DNA from: Eubacteriales Family XIII. Incertae Sedis bacterium | GTDB taxonomy: Bacteria > Bacillota > Clostridia > Peptostreptococcales > Anaerovoracaceae | Direction: 5' to 3' | DNA length: 13,673 bases | NCBI GenBank assembly: GCA_031272745.1 | Contig: JAISTF010000132.1 | Location: forward strand, 1 to 13,673 | Shown here: positions 13,568 to 13,673 of the stretch, piece after piece | Layout: the number at the start of each line of letters is the position of its first letter | How positions within the stretch are numbered: the first letter of the stretch is position 1 | Program-made: the position numbers and the translations under genes | Notes under the pieces: generated by a model | Databases searched by the model: none | Told to the model about the DNA's origin: nothing | What the model saw: the letters and a program-made list of their open reading frames with translations, nothing else

Positions 13568-13673
13568 CTACGCTTTTCTTCCCGCGATCAGCGACGCCAA
13601 ATATCCGGCACCGAAGCCGTTGTCGATGTTCACGACCGACACCCCGAGGCTGCACGAATTCAGCATCGCGAGC
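13568..13673 (-). CDS. larB: LarB-like nickel-pincer cofactor biosynthesis protein, C-terminal fragment
   Basis: Only the last 34 residues are in the window; the 5' part lies beyond its right edge. The reading frame gives LAMLNSCSLGVSVVNIDNGF followed by GAGYLASLI and a basic end, closing at TAG (13570-13568). The LNSC and VVNIDNGFGAGY blocks match the C-terminus of LarB, the PurE-like carboxylase/hydrolase that starts synthesis of the nickel-pincer cofactor of lactate racemase from nicotinic-acid adenine dinucleotide. A PurE-related paralogue is the main alternative. It converges on holA. Confidence 0.8.
   Translation of the reverse strand, partial: LAMLNSCSLGVSVVNIDNGFGAGYLASLIAGRKA

Noticed and set aside
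1..13673. CRISPR arrays, tRNA or rRNA genes, integrases or full insertion sequences
   Set aside because: No regularly spaced repeats, cloverleaf-type sequence, rRNA motifs or transposase-like protein were seen on either strand.

Overview
The window is GC-rich, chromosomal-looking DNA with strong codon bias. It looks like a high-GC member of the Bacillota, most likely a Clostridia lineage. The reasons are a SipW-type signal peptidase with TasA/BsaA-like secreted proteins, a sortase-type cell-wall sorting signal, Shine-Dalgarno sequences, sigma-A-like promoters and the comEC-holA gene order. The lineage is inferred from gene content only.

Layout. (1) 1-2453, + strand: two PLP enzymes of the transsulfuration/methionine type, a cystathionine gamma-synthase-family enzyme followed by a MalY/PatB-type beta-lyase. 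The first has an in-frame TAG at the fourth codon after its best-placed start. (2) 2454-2522: an inverted repeat between convergent genes that can act as a terminator. (3) 2523-7034, - strand: an operon whose reading order is a short coiled-coil protein, SipW-type signal peptidase, TasA/BsaA-like protein, cell-wall-anchored protein, second TasA-like protein, and MerR/GyrI-type regulator. Three consecutive junctions are one-base TGATG overlaps. The candidate promoter has a 19-bp spacer with an imperfect dyad, which is the architecture MerR-family activators act on. (4) 7075-9724, - strand: miaB and ilvA, 4 nt apart. (5) 9725-9891: a divergent control region with a perfect 17-bp inverted repeat and two TATAAT boxes lying only 6-7 nt from the start codons of miaB and comEC. 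(6) 9892-13549, + strand: comEC overlapping holA by 50 nt. (7) 13568-13673, - strand: the 3' end of larB, cut by the window edge.

How it works together. The central operon reads as a self-contained surface-fibre cassette. SipW would process two fibre-type subunits, the sortase-type protein could attach the assembly to the cell wall (by analogy with the accessory role of TapA, though not homologous to it), and the terminal MerR protein could control the operon through the 19-bp-spacer promoter. The rest is housekeeping metabolism, tRNA modification, DNA uptake and replication.

A second theme is a family of about 27-nt GC-rich palindromes. Four copies are found, all inside coding sequence (miaB, comEC twice, and the tail of the anchored protein). 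All have the same orientation and reading frame relative to the host gene, and each adds a short Ala-Gly-Gly...Pro peptide to a linker or tail.
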